Source of the DNA: Vibrio sinus
Lineage (GTDB): Bacteria; Pseudomonadota; Gammaproteobacteria; Enterobacterales; Vibrionaceae
NCBI RefSeq assembly: GCF_023634645.1
Contig: NZ_JAMKMR010000006.1
Coordinates: forward strand, 62,001 to 126,000
Reading direction: 5' to 3'
Length of the DNA stretch: 64,000 nt
Within the stretch, counting starts at the first letter, position 1. Every line of letters begins with the position of its first letter. Both the position numbers and the translations under genes were made by a program. The notes beneath the pieces were generated by a model. That model had not been told where the DNA came from, searched no databases, and saw only the letters and a list, made by a program, of their open reading frames with translations. Positions 45,038 through 53,599 of the stretch are shown here, piece after piece.

Positions 45038-45829
45038 TTAAACACAAATATTGAATAGATGATTGCTATTTTCCCAAATTGAGATCGCAATACTTTCTTC
45101 CGACTGATCTTTTAACAGTGAAAGTTGCTGAAGAACTTTGGGTAAGTGGTGCGGATAATTGGTTTGGCCTTGAAAGCCATATATTGGCATGTCTGGAGAG
45201 TCGGTTTCTAATACAATATGTTGCAAGCTTAGTTGTGATACAGCTTTACGCGTTTTCATCGCTCTTGGGTAAGTAATAGTACCACCTACGCCAATTTTGA
45301 AACCTTTGTCGACAAAGGCCATGGCTTGTTCATAACTCCCAGAAAAACCATGTAGCACCCCTCCTACACTAATGTTAAATTTTTTAATTAGTTGCAACAG
45401 TCTATTATGTGTTTTACGACTATGTAAAATAACTGGCAGTTGTAAGTTCTGCGCAATTGAAAGTTGTGCTTGTAAATATTTCTCTTGGGTTTTTATATCA
45501 ATATCAATAGCCGAATCTAGGCCACACTCTCCCACTGCTACACATTGGCTATGCCTATTTGTGAGAGCCGTTTCAAGAGAAGAAATAGCTTCTTTACTGT
45601 ATTCAACCAAAAAATAGGGGTGAAATCCAAATGCATGAAAAATATTAGGATTCGCCATAGATATTGATTGAATTCTCTGCCAATTTTGTTGACCGATGGA
45701 GGGAATTAAAAAGCGAGTGACATAATTGCTTTCAGCTTGAAGAAGACAGTTAGAGAAATCATTTTCAAACTGAGAAAAATCAATATGACAATGGGTATCA
45801 AAAAGCTGATAACGTGAATTAATAGACAT
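45038..45829 (-). CDS. TatD-family metal-dependent hydrolase (YjjV-like)
   Basis: A 263-residue TIM-barrel hydrolase. Metal ligands are visible in DTHCHID (about 11-17), VGECGLD (E about 97), ILHSRKTH and the final Asp in LETDSP. Family members are 3'-5' DNA exonucleases or related phosphoesterases. The wording is nearer to YjjV than to TatD. It lies upstream of nupC on the same strand, separated by 206 bases. A weak ribosome binding site is seen. Confidence 0.9.
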   Translation of the reverse strand: MSINSRYQLFDTHCHIDFSQFENDFSNCLLQAESNYVTRFLIPSIGQQNWQRIQSISMANPNIFHAFGFHPYFLVEYSKEAISSLETALTNRHSQCVAVGECGLDSAIDIDIKTQEKYLQAQLSIAQNLQLPVILHSRKTHNRLLQLIKKFNISVGGVLHGFSGSYEQAMAFVDKGFKIGVGGTITYPRAMKTRKAVSQLSLQHIVLETDSPDMPIYGFQGQTNYPHHLPKVLQQLSLLKDQSEESIAISIWENSNHLFNICV

Positions 45830-45902
45830 ATTCTATTTCACCGACATACACTCTAATATTGTAGTGTGAATGTCGGTATATCATTGGTTAATCTAAATAA
45901 GA

Positions 45903-46676
45903 TTATTGTTCATCTCTTTTAAACACAAGTTCTTTATCCGATGAAGACGCTTCATCAAAATAATAACCAGCGCTAGAAAATTTAGTCAACCTTTGAACAT
46001 CATCCACTTTATTTTCAATAATATAGCGAGCCATCATGCCTCGTGCTTTTTTCGCATAAAAGCTAATCACTTTATACTGACCATTCTTACAATCTTTAAA
46101 CACAGGGGTTATGATGCGGCCTGCGACATTTTTCGCTTTCACCGCCTTAAAGTATTCATTGGACGCTAAATTGATCAAGCAAGGGTTTTTCTGCTCACGC
46201 AAGACAGCATTAATTTCATCGGTAATGATGTCGCCCCAGAACTGATATAAATTGCTACCGCGTTCATTGGCCAGCTTAGTGCCCATTTCCAACCGGTAAG
46301 GCTGCATCAAATCTAGTGGCCTCAACAAACCGTATAAGCCAGATAACAAGCGAAGGTGCTGCTGAGCATAGTCAAAATCTTGTTCAGACAAGGTTTCCGC
46401 TTCTAAGCCAGTGTAGACGTCACCTTTAAACGCTAAGATAGCTTGTCGGGAGTTTTCTTGGGTAAACACCTCTTCCCATTGTTGAAAACGTGCAACATTG
46501 AGGCTTGCGATTTTATCACTCACTTTCATAAGGGTGGCAATATCAGCAGGCGTTAACTTTCGGCACTCAGAAATTAGCGCTTTTGAGTGCTCTACGAGAG
46601 CAGGAACCGTATGACGCTTGGTAGCGAGTGGTGATTCATAATCCAACGTCTTAGCAGGAGAGAGTACAACGAGCAT
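45903..46676 (-). CDS. yaaA: Peroxide-stress protein YaaA
   Basis: 257 residues from the ATG at 46676, which has AAAGGA at proper distance and gives the expected start [16 protein letters not shown]; a longer frame from 46727 adds 17 unlikely residues through the terminator region. The DUF328 motifs [19 protein letters not shown] and the C-terminal [12 protein letters not shown] are clear. In E. coli YaaA lowers free intracellular iron during H2O2 stress. It is full length. Confidence 0.94.
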   Translation of the reverse strand: MLVVLSPAKTLDYESPLATKRHTVPALVEHSKALISECRKLTPADIATLMKVSDKIASLNVARFQQWEEVFTQENSRQAILAFKGDVYTGLEAETLSEQDFDYAQQHLRLLSGLYGLLRPLDLMQPYRLEMGTKLANERGSNLYQFWGDIITDEINAVLREQKNPCLINLASNEYFKAVKAKNVAGRIITPVFKDCKNGQYKVISFYAKKARGMMARYIIENKVDDVQRLTKFSSAGYYFDEASSSDKELVFKRDEQ

Positions 46677-46718
46677 GACAGACATCCTTTGTAATATAGA
46701 CTGGGTAAAGGATATAAA

Positions 46719-46747
46719 AAAAACCATGCAAAGTCTGCATGGTTTTT
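46719..46747. terminator. Terminator downstream of the alanine/glycine symporter
   Basis: AAAAACCATGCA / TGCATGGTTTTT, a 12-bp perfect stem with loop AAGTC. T runs on both strands make it bidirectional in principle; it mainly ends the symporter transcript. Confidence 0.88.
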
Positions 46748-46772
46748 CTACGACAAATAAATTAATAGCCGA

Positions 46773-48254
46773 TTAAGAATTGTCGACCTGTAGGCGAGTT
46801 CGCTTCACTTCCTTATCTTGCTCTGCCCCTTCAGCTAAGTTATCCCACACGCCTTCTTCAAGCTGAGATTGAAGTTCAGGGTACTCTCTTGCATCAAAAG
46901 TGGGTAATTTCCCAGCCGCCAACTGACGGTTGTAGTCTTTCGCCAGTTTAACCACTACGCCAGATAGCAAAATGATAGCCACCAAGTTGACAATTGCCAT
47001 CATACCCATTGATACATCAGCTAAGCTCCATACGGTTGGTAGCGTCGCTAACGAGCCAAACATGACCATCGCCATAACGGCAAATCTAAAGAACAAAATG
47101 CCTTTTTTGTTGTTGTGCTCTAAGAAGATCAAATTGGTTTCAGCATAATGGTAATTGGCAATGATAGACGTAAAGGCAAAGAAAAAGATAGCAATCGCCA
47201 CAAAGATACTGCCCCAATCGCCAACTTGAGCGCTCAATGCTTGTTGTGTTAACTCAATACCTGTCACCGTACCGTGTGGCACAAACTTACCTGACATCAA
47301 AATAATCGCCGCAGTACATGTGCAAATCACCAACGTATCGACAAACACCCCTAGCATTTGCACATAGCCTTGAGAGGCAGGGTGCGGTGGATACGGTGTT
47401 GCCGAAGCTGCCGCATTCGGTGCCGATCCCATACCCGCTTCGTTAGAAAACAGGCCACGCTTGACACCATTGATAACGGCTTGCGCAACAGCATAGCCAA
47501 GCCCACCTGCAGCTGCTTCTTTAAAACCAAAAGCACTCTTGATGATGAGAGTGAAAACGTCTGGCAGTTTTTCAACATTGCTTAACACGACGAACAAAGC
47601 CAGCAACAAATACGCCAACGCCATAATAGGGACAATGAGCTCAGCCGTACGAGCGATTTTTTTCACCCCGCCGAAAATGATCGACGATGATAGTAGAACA
47701 ATAAAGATGCCTACGTATAACGGCTTGAAGCCAAATGCGCCACTCATCGCACTCGCGATTGAGTTAGCCTGAACCGCATTAAACACAAAACCAAACGCAA
47801 TCAATAGGAAGATGGAAAACAACACACCCATCCAGCGCATGCCGAGGCCTTTTTCCATATAGTAGGCAGGCCCGCCTCGATAGTTACCGTCGGAATCGCG
47901 AGTTTTATAGAGCTGTGCAAGCGTGCTTTCAGCAAACGCGGTTGCCATACCAAGCATGGCGATCAACCACATCCAAAAAATGGCTCCGGGACCGCCTGCC
48001 GTAAGTGCAATAGCAACCCCAGCCATATTACCTGTCCCGACCCGAGCCGCTAAACTGGTACAAAGAGCTTGAAACGATGAGATGCCAGATTTGTCCGCTT
48101 TACGACTATTTTTCAGTACACTAAACATGTGGCCGAAATGGCGAAACTGGATAAACCCTAAACGTACGGTGAAATATACTCCAATCCCAACCAGTAAATA
48201 GACCAGTACCGATCCCCAAAGTAGATCGCTTACTAAATGAATTAAATCTGCCAC
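46773..48254 (-). CDS. Alanine/glycine:cation symporter (AGCS family)
   Basis: A 493-residue transporter with about ten membrane helices that imports alanine or glycine with Na+. The family motif region FQALCTSLAARVGTGNMAG is at about 61-79, and GLFSNEAGMGSAPNAAA near 268-284. The start is GTG at 48252-48254 with AGAGAGG just upstream. The C-terminal 60 residues are hydrophilic. It is preceded by a long leader with a hairpin at 48320-48338. Confidence 0.94.
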   Translation of the reverse strand: MADLIHLVSDLLWGSVLVYLLVGIGVYFTVRLGFIQFRHFGHMFSVLKNSRKADKSGISSFQALCTSLAARVGTGNMAGVAIALTAGGPGAIFWMWLIAMLGMATAFAESTLAQLYKTRDSDGNYRGGPAYYMEKGLGMRWMGVLFSIFLLIAFGFVFNAVQANSIASAMSGAFGFKPLYVGIFIVLLSSSIIFGGVKKIARTAELIVPIMALAYLLLALFVVLSNVEKLPDVFTLIIKSAFGFKEAAAGGLGYAVAQAVINGVKRGLFSNEAGMGSAPNAAASATPYPPHPASQGYVQMLGVFVDTLVICTCTAAIILMSGKFVPHGTVTGIELTQQALSAQVGDWGSIFVAIAIFFFAFTSIIANYHYAETNLIFLEHNNKKGILFFRFAVMAMVMFGSLATLPTVWSLADVSMGMMAIVNLVAIILLSGVVVKLAKDYNRQLAAGKLPTFDAREYPELQSQLEEGVWDNLAEGAEQDKEVKRTRLQVDNS

Positions 48255-48990
48255 TAAAGCCTCTCTAAGTTATCACACTGCCTGTGCGGCCATATCTACA
48301 ACCGCTAGGGTACGTAGCTTTAGCTTCAGAGAAGCTAAGCCCAAGACTGTCCTAGGAAACGTATTGAAATACCGTAACAAATTGAGAAAGAGCAAGGAGT
48401 GCTAGTACAACTCAGGTTGGTTTCGTATTTCGTCGCCCCATTAACAACACAGCGTATTCTTTGATGGGCGAGGATCATGCAGGCGGTACAAATAAAAATC
48501 AATAGGCCTCCAATTGCATATTTATAAATCTTAATTTGATTTAACTAAAACAAAAAACAAACCAAAAGATAACAAATAAACACAAGAATAAAACATAACG
48601 ATTAAAGTTATTCGCCCAAAACCACGAGGCTGTTTTTATCGCCAACTAAGCGCACAGTTGAGGCGACACTAACCACTTTAGCTTAACAAGAAGCGCTAGA
48701 AGATTGGCTGCCACTTATATTAAAAAGGAATAACAGGCCAATCACTATCGATAATAAGATTTATTATCACTTTTACGTTATCAGAATGTAACAATCAAGC
48801 GCCTAACAAAAGACATCATTTGTACAATTAGCCACTGATTATCAGAGCTCAATATCAAAACTCACGCCATTTTTTCTCATTTATGGAGCTTTAATGTAAC
48901 AAATGCGAAACAAATCATAGTTATTATTCCTACAAATATGGTATTAAAAAGACTCCGTTTAGGAGCAACTACGACATAAAGAGGTGGCTT
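48255..48990. promoter_or_regulatory. Long intergenic region between symporter and DUF3545 genes
   Basis: These 736 bases hold no plausible gene on either strand. They must contain the divergent promoters of the symporter (leftwards) and the DUF3545 gene (rightwards). A perfect hairpin, TTAGCTTC/GAAGCTAA with loop AGA, is in the symporter leader at 48320-48338 without a T run. I looked for a glycine riboswitch, which precedes this transporter type in some bacteria, and did not recognise the conserved core. The centre is very AT rich. Confidence 0.4.
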
Positions 48991-49170
48991 ATGGATGGCT
49001 TACAATATGACGACATGGTGGATATGGATCTTCCCAAAGCTCGATCAACTCGCTCTAAACCAGTGAAACGCAAGTGGCGCGAAATAGAAGCAATTAAAGA
49101 TAGACAACGGCTACAGCGTGAACTAATGGACATGGATATCGGATTAGATATTGATGATATTGAGATTTAA
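48991..49170 (+). CDS. DUF3545 family small protein
   Basis: A 59-residue acidic/basic protein: MDGLQYDDMVDMDLPKAR, then a basic stretch SKPVKRKWREIEAIKDRQRL, then an acidic end MDIGLDIDDIEI. This pattern fits the DUF3545 family found in vibrios and relatives, whose function is unknown. A GAGGTGG ribosome binding site precedes the ATG and a strong terminator follows within 3 bases, so it is a genuine monocistronic gene. Confidence 0.88.
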   Translation: MDGLQYDDMVDMDLPKARSTRSKPVKRKWREIEAIKDRQRLQRELMDMDIGLDIDDIEI

Positions 49171-49172
49171 AT

Positions 49173-49198
49173 AAAAGGCACCGAATTCGGTGCCTTTT
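49173..49198. terminator. Terminator between DUF3545 and hemerythrin-like genes
   Basis: AAAAGGCACCGAATTCGGTGCCTTTT is a fully palindromic stem (given by positions 49173-49198; core GGCACCGAATTCGGTGCC) with A and T runs, serving both converging genes. Confidence 0.88.
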
Positions 49199-49204
49199 AT
49201 TTTA

Positions 49205-49753
49205 TCAAAAATATTCATTGTTATTTTGGCGGACTCTGTCTGCTAATTGACGATATTTGTCCGCGATGTGAGCACCAAACACTGGGTCATCTTCTTCGAT
49301 GGCCCATATTTTATCGACTTCAGCCCAGTCTTCATCGGTAAAGACCTGCTCAATAACTGGCAATATCGCTCGCTCTTCAAAATCGAGATGACGCTTTTGA
49401 TAGTGAATAAAGTCTTCGAGATGCTCGACAAACATATGTTGAGGAACCACCGCGTCACTCAGAATCATCTCGACTAGCGCTAAAAAGGCGTGAGTTTTCT
49501 CGGCCAAGACCTCGTGCTCATGGGTTAAGTTCTCCAGCTGGTCACTACCATAAAGTTCAATATAGCGGTTATAAAGAATATCCTCTTTAGGGTGATGCAC
49601 CTTTTCAGAGTGATTCGCTAAGTAGTCAACGATTTCCTTTACCAAAGAATAATTGATCGGTTGTTCTTGCTTTAGCTGTGAAAGCTTTCGCCTAAGGATT
49701 GCGAGTAATCGAACCATATACCCGTGCTCTTTTCTTATGATCTCAATCATCAT
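49205..49753 (-). CDS. Hemerythrin-like domain protein
   Basis: A 182-residue all-alpha protein with hemerythrin HHE-type metal ligands: H10, the HSEKVHHPKEDIL stretch (about 48-60), HEHEVLAEKTH (about 80-90) and HYQKRHLDFEERAILP (about 117-132). Such proteins bind a di-iron centre and take part in O2, NO or iron handling. The ribosome binding site AGGAGGT is strong; the second codon is also ATG, leaving a one-residue doubt on the start. It is a single-gene unit. Confidence 0.88.
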   Translation of the reverse strand: MMIEIIRKEHGYMVRLLAILRRKLSQLKQEQPINYSLVKEIVDYLANHSEKVHHPKEDILYNRYIELYGSDQLENLTHEHEVLAEKTHAFLALVEMILSDAVVPQHMFVEHLEDFIHYQKRHLDFEERAILPVIEQVFTDEDWAEVDKIWAIEEDDPVFGAHIADKYRQLADRVRQNNNEYF

Positions 49754-49884
49754 CTCGACCTCCTGGATCAGTCGACTTACTAAATGCCACTATGAGCATG
49801 GTTACATAACTTTGGAGGTGTAATATTGATTTAGGGCAATAAAGTGGTTACTAATTGCATGAGCATTGAAACAAATGGCCATAG

Positions 49885-50565
49885 CTATATAGATAGCGGT
49901 AAATGCCAATTGACTGGTTCTAGACCTCGTGATTGTAAAATTGCGTTGGTTTGCGAAAAGTGTTGACTACCCAAAAATCCTCGGTGAGCCGAGAGCGGTG
50001 ACGGGTGAGCGCAACTGAGTACATGATGTTTCTGCCTATCTATGTATTGGCCTTTCTTTTTCGCGTGTGATCCCCACAATAAGAAGACAACACCTGTTAA
50101 ATGCTGGTCTATCGCTTCGATGACTTTATCGGTAAACGTTTCCCATCCTGTTTTTGCGTGAGAATGAGCTTTGCCTTGCTCCACAGTAAGTACCGTATTT
50201 AACAGTAATACCCCTTGTTCAGCCCAACTTTGCAAATAACCATGATTAGGAATTTGAAAATCATCGATATCCTGAGCAAGCTCTTTGTACATGTTTGCCA
50301 AAGATGGAGGGGGCTTAATGCCTGGCAAAACGGAGAAACATAAGCCGTGGGCTTGATTTGGACCATGATACGGATCTTGGCCTAAAATAACCACTTTCAC
50401 TTGTTCAAATGGCGTTGCCCGAAAAGCGTTAAATACATCCTCAGATTTCGGATAAATCGATTTTCCCGAGTTGCGCTCTGACTCGACAAATTGCATTGTC
50501 TGCTGAAAATACTCTTTTTGCTTCTCGATTCCAATCACATCACGCCAATTTAACGCTTGAGTCAT
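49885..50565 (-). CDS. ung: Uracil-DNA glycosylase
   Basis: A 226-residue family 1 UDG. The water-activating aspartate is in GQDPYHGP, the uracil pocket in GLCFSV and [10 protein letters not shown], and the DNA-intercalation loop [11 protein letters not shown] contains the catalytic histidine. It removes uracil from DNA as the first step of base excision repair. Full length. Confidence 0.97.
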   Translation of the reverse strand: MTQALNWRDVIGIEKQKEYFQQTMQFVESERNSGKSIYPKSEDVFNAFRATPFEQVKVVILGQDPYHGPNQAHGLCFSVLPGIKPPPSLANMYKELAQDIDDFQIPNHGYLQSWAEQGVLLLNTVLTVEQGKAHSHAKTGWETFTDKVIEAIDQHLTGVVFLLWGSHAKKKGQYIDRQKHHVLSCAHPSPLSAHRGFLGSQHFSQTNAILQSRGLEPVNWHLPLSI

Positions 50566-51182
50566 AGGTGGCCCTTAAACACTAAAACAAGATATTGTAA
50601 AGCAGTGTACAGGGCCAACCTAGATAAGCCTAACCATTTTTCTGAGGAATTCTGTGATGTCCTTGTCCAGAAATATGTCGATTTGGCACCGGAAACTTTG
50701 GTGCTGCGGGGCTATAAGTTACGGTATTTAAAGAGTGTATTAACTTCATACGGCTTCCTCCTCTTCACGGTAATGAAAACATACACAGTCTTCATTCATC
50801 CTCATGAAAAAAAGATGCCAACTACTTGATCGCTACCAATAACGTACTGAGTGAACGTGCATTTCTTTTAGTAGCAATAATTCCCCCCAGCCAAGAAAAA
50901 GATATATATATAATAAATTCAACAATATATTTTATTTCTTGTGTTTATTCACCAAGTAATGACGGCTGATGTAAACCGATCATTTAGCTCACGCACAACC
51001 TTGATCAGCGCTTGTACACAACTTTATTCATGAATCATTACGATGCATTGCGCCGGAATAGTGCAGCATTGCACTTCAGCGGCAACTAACCAGCGGTTAA
51101 GTAAAGTTTTTAGTTTACTTAATTGCTAACTTGCTCTAATTTATAAACTAATTTCTTTACTTAATGGGTAGGAGTTAACTGA
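50566..51182 (+). promoter_or_regulatory. Upstream region of the flavodoxin-fold gene with repeated 9-mers
   Basis: The 617 bases between ung and the flavodoxin-fold gene contain no supported gene. Near the right end are three copies of a 9-mer: TTAAGTAAA at 51097-51105 and TTTACTTAA at 51114-51122 form a perfect inverted repeat with an 8-base spacer, and a third TTTACTTAA is at 51156-51164. A smaller inverted repeat AGTGCA/TGCACT lies at 51060-51075. These look like operators. GTAGGAG serves the downstream ATG. Confidence 0.5.
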
Positions 51183-51737
51183 ATGAAGAACATCTCCATC
51201 GTGTACTTTTCAGCAAATGGGGCGACGGGAAGCGTTGCAGACCATATATACCAAGGCATCGCTGACTCCGATATAAAGTGTCACCTTATCGAAATACTCG
51301 CTAAAGACATTGTCCATGGCCGCTATACTCACCAAGAAAACATGAGCAGACTGACCAAAAGCGACGCCATTATTTTTGGCAGTCCGACTTATATGGGCTC
51401 CCCTGCCGGACAATTTAAATCTTTCATGGACGCGACCAGCGATTGCTACGTATCGCGATCTTGGCGCAATAAGATAGCCGCGGGATTTACCGTCGGTGGG
51501 AGTCTCAATGGTGAGCAGCAGCAAACCCTGTTGTCTTTCTTCACTTTAGCCTGTCAGCACAGTATGTTGTGGGCTGGACTAGATGTTTCACAACATACTG
51601 ATAGCCTTGGCTTAAATAGAACAGGATCCAGCATAGGCCTCGTCAGCTGTGTAGATAAAGACACCAATGAGATACACAAAAACGATCTGCAAACCGCGTA
51701 TTATTTCGGCCAACGAATCGCGAATTTATTGAGATAA
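51183..51737 (+). CDS. Flavodoxin-fold / NAD(P)H-dependent oxidoreductase-like protein
   Basis: A 184-residue flavodoxin-like protein. The phosphate loop YFSANGATGSVADHI is near residues 8-22, and FGSPTYMGSPAGQFKSFMD near 65-83 is typical of the WrbA/flavodoxin family FMN-binding loop. It probably uses FMN to reduce quinones or similar acceptors; the substrate is unknown. A LysR regulator follows on the same strand after about 80 bases, and repeated 9-mers lie upstream, so local regulation is likely. Confidence 0.87.
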   Translation: MKNISIVYFSANGATGSVADHIYQGIADSDIKCHLIEILAKDIVHGRYTHQENMSRLTKSDAIIFGSPTYMGSPAGQFKSFMDATSDCYVSRSWRNKIAAGFTVGGSLNGEQQQTLLSFFTLACQHSMLWAGLDVSQHTDSLGLNRTGSSIGLVSCVDKDTNEIHKNDLQTAYYFGQRIANLLR

Positions 51738-51817
51738 TACTATCGACCGCTCTAAATCCTGCAACTTGAAGGAACTTGAGTATAATTATTCCTATAATTC
51801 ATTATTTGAGTTTAATC

Positions 51818-52678
51818 GTGTTACTCGAAGGAATAGAAACGTTACTGGTACTCAGCAAAGAGCGAACCATGAGTAGAACTGGCAGCCAGCTGTACATAAG
51901 TCAATCGGCTGTCAGTAAACGCATCTCAATGTTAGAAAAGAAACTAGGCAAGAAGCTGATTGAACCGGATGGCCGTCGTATCAAGCTGACCAATGACGCC
52001 CGAGAGCTAATTAACAATATTGGACCCACATTTAGTGAATTAAGAGGGAAAATTTTTGATCAGCAAATATTAGAAGACTCAACAATGATTCGACTAGATT
52101 GCTCAGAAACCTTGCTTGCTGGGTACTTAAGCCAAGTAATGAACCAGTATTTCACTGCCGACAAATACATTCAATTGACCACTAATCATACCCCGAGAAT
52201 TGTCGAGCATGTTCAATCGGGACTGGCAACATTAGGTTTCTGCGGTGGGCATTTACCTCCCCACCATGGGCTAATGACGTTTCATTTGGGTAACGAGCCA
52301 TATTATGTAGTGAGCCGAGAGCCACTACATAGCTTACCCTCTCAGTTAATTACCAATGACCTCAATAACCCAGCAAACAGCTATCAAAGCGCCATATTGG
52401 CCTCTCTCAAAGTAGAGCCCATTATGGAAATGGACTCTTATACCGCTGCCGCGCAACTTGGACTCGGAGGGGTAGCACCAGCGCTTGTGCCTTTGTCGGT
52501 GATACGAACCCTCAACATCGCGCCACAATTTGTTTTCCCATATCAAGAGCTCGACCTACTTGTAAGGCCTATACATATTTGTCTGCGCACCAACAGTTAT
52601 CAGTCTGATCGGGTTAAAAAATTGATCGCCACCATTGAGGATGCTGTTCCACAAGTAGTTTCGCTGCAATCAACATAG
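51818..52678 (+). CDS. LysR-family transcriptional regulator
   Basis: The longest frame starts with TTG at 51776, but GTG at 51818 gives the usual LysR N-terminus (LLEGIETLLVLSKERTMSRT), 286 residues. The helix-turn-helix includes GSQLYISQSAVSKRISMLEKK; a substrate-binding domain follows. It may control the preceding flavodoxin-fold gene through the 9-mer repeats. The last 65 bases overlap the 3' end of the convergent TauE/SafE gene. Neither candidate start has an ideal ribosome binding site. Confidence 0.85.
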   Translation: MLLEGIETLLVLSKERTMSRTGSQLYISQSAVSKRISMLEKKLGKKLIEPDGRRIKLTNDARELINNIGPTFSELRGKIFDQQILEDSTMIRLDCSETLLAGYLSQVMNQYFTADKYIQLTTNHTPRIVEHVQSGLATLGFCGGHLPPHHGLMTFHLGNEPYYVVSREPLHSLPSQLITNDLNNPANSYQSAILASLKVEPIMEMDSYTAAAQLGLGGVAPALVPLSVIRTLNIAPQFVFPYQELDLLVRPIHICLRTNSYQSDRVKKLIATIEDAVPQVVSLQST

Positions 52679-53393
52679 ACATCACAATCACCATGGGCCG
52701 TATCCATTTACTGCCCTTAGTGATCACCATTTTGGCACCCATTCGAGCACCTAGAAAGTTGCCTAGAGCCATGGTCAGCCCGATTTTCCAAATCGGTAAT
52801 CCAGCCACTATAAAAAACACCAGCGCCGCCAAATTAGAAGTAAAGTTAAGCACTTTAGTTCTCGCGGTAGCATCAACAATGGACATATTTGCCAAAGCAA
52901 CAAAACAAACGGTAAAAATCGACCCCGTTCCAGGCCCGAAGAAGCCATCGTAAAAGCCTACACCACCACCGACAAGAAAGGCCAAAAGGCTATCGGAATG
53001 GCGAGGCTTGCCTTCATGAACCTTAGTTTTTGGCGCAAAAAGAAAGTAAAGAGATATGGCTATGAGCAGAGCCGGAATTAAGCTGGTGAGCACATTAACA
53101 TCTATCACTTGCACAAGCTCCGCCCCTAAAGCTGCACCGACAAATGTCCACAATATATAGACTTTGATATCATTTAAGCGAATCACACCACGACGAACAA
53201 AATACCAACTGGCTGAAAAGCTGCCAAAGGTTCCTTGTAACTTGTTCGTGGCTAAGGCTTGTGTTGGTGGCACACCAACCGCCAACAAGGCAGGCACAGT
53301 AAGCATGCCACCACCTCCGGCCATAGCATCAATAAACCCCGCCGCAGTCGCGACCAAAAATAATATGATTAAAATGTCTGCTGTGACTTCCAT
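52614..53393 (-). CDS. TauE/SafE-family membrane transporter
   Basis: A 259-residue membrane protein with about eight helices. The family pattern GFIDAMAGGGGMLTVPALL (about 20-38) and the second-half repeat GFYDGFFGPGTGSIF (about 140-154) are clear. Members transport sulfite, sulfonate-related or other organic anions; the substrate here is unknown. It converges on the LysR gene with a 65-base overlap. Confidence 0.92.
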   Translation of the reverse strand: MEVTADILIILFLVATAAGFIDAMAGGGGMLTVPALLAVGVPPTQALATNKLQGTFGSFSASWYFVRRGVIRLNDIKVYILWTFVGAALGAELVQVIDVNVLTSLIPALLIAISLYFLFAPKTKVHEGKPRHSDSLLAFLVGGGVGFYDGFFGPGTGSIFTVCFVALANMSIVDATARTKVLNFTSNLAALVFFIVAGLPIWKIGLTMALGNFLGARMGAKMVITKGSKWIRPMVIVMSMLIAAKLLVEQHPQWWRSIF

Positions 53394-53546
53394 AGTTGAA
53401 CACTTACTTACTCAAGTTGGCGACAAAATACCATTGTTTCAGTAAGGTGAAAATTGAATCTCTAGATTGTTATCTATTCCCAATTTTCATCATTTAACCT
53501 TTCTGTTCTAGGTGTATACCCAATGACTTTAAATATTCAGCGCACT

Positions 53547-53568
53547 AAAAAACCCGCTAGACAGCGGG
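53547..53568 (-). terminator. Intrinsic terminator of carAB
   Basis: CCCGCT / AGCGGG stem with loop AGAC, followed on the minus strand by TTTTTT; it lies 32 bases after the carB stop. Confidence 0.85.
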
Positions 53569-53599
53569 CTTTCGTTGTATTAGAACATGTTGGTCAAAT

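Noticed and set aside
48255..48500. Possible glycine riboswitch in the symporter leader
   Set aside because: The conserved aptamer core was not recognisable on the minus strand; only a simple hairpin without terminator was found.
50557..50829. A 90-codon plus-strand frame beginning inside the ung start region
   Set aside because: It has no recognisable domain, low-complexity composition unlike its neighbours and no good ribosome binding site, and it overlaps the ung start.
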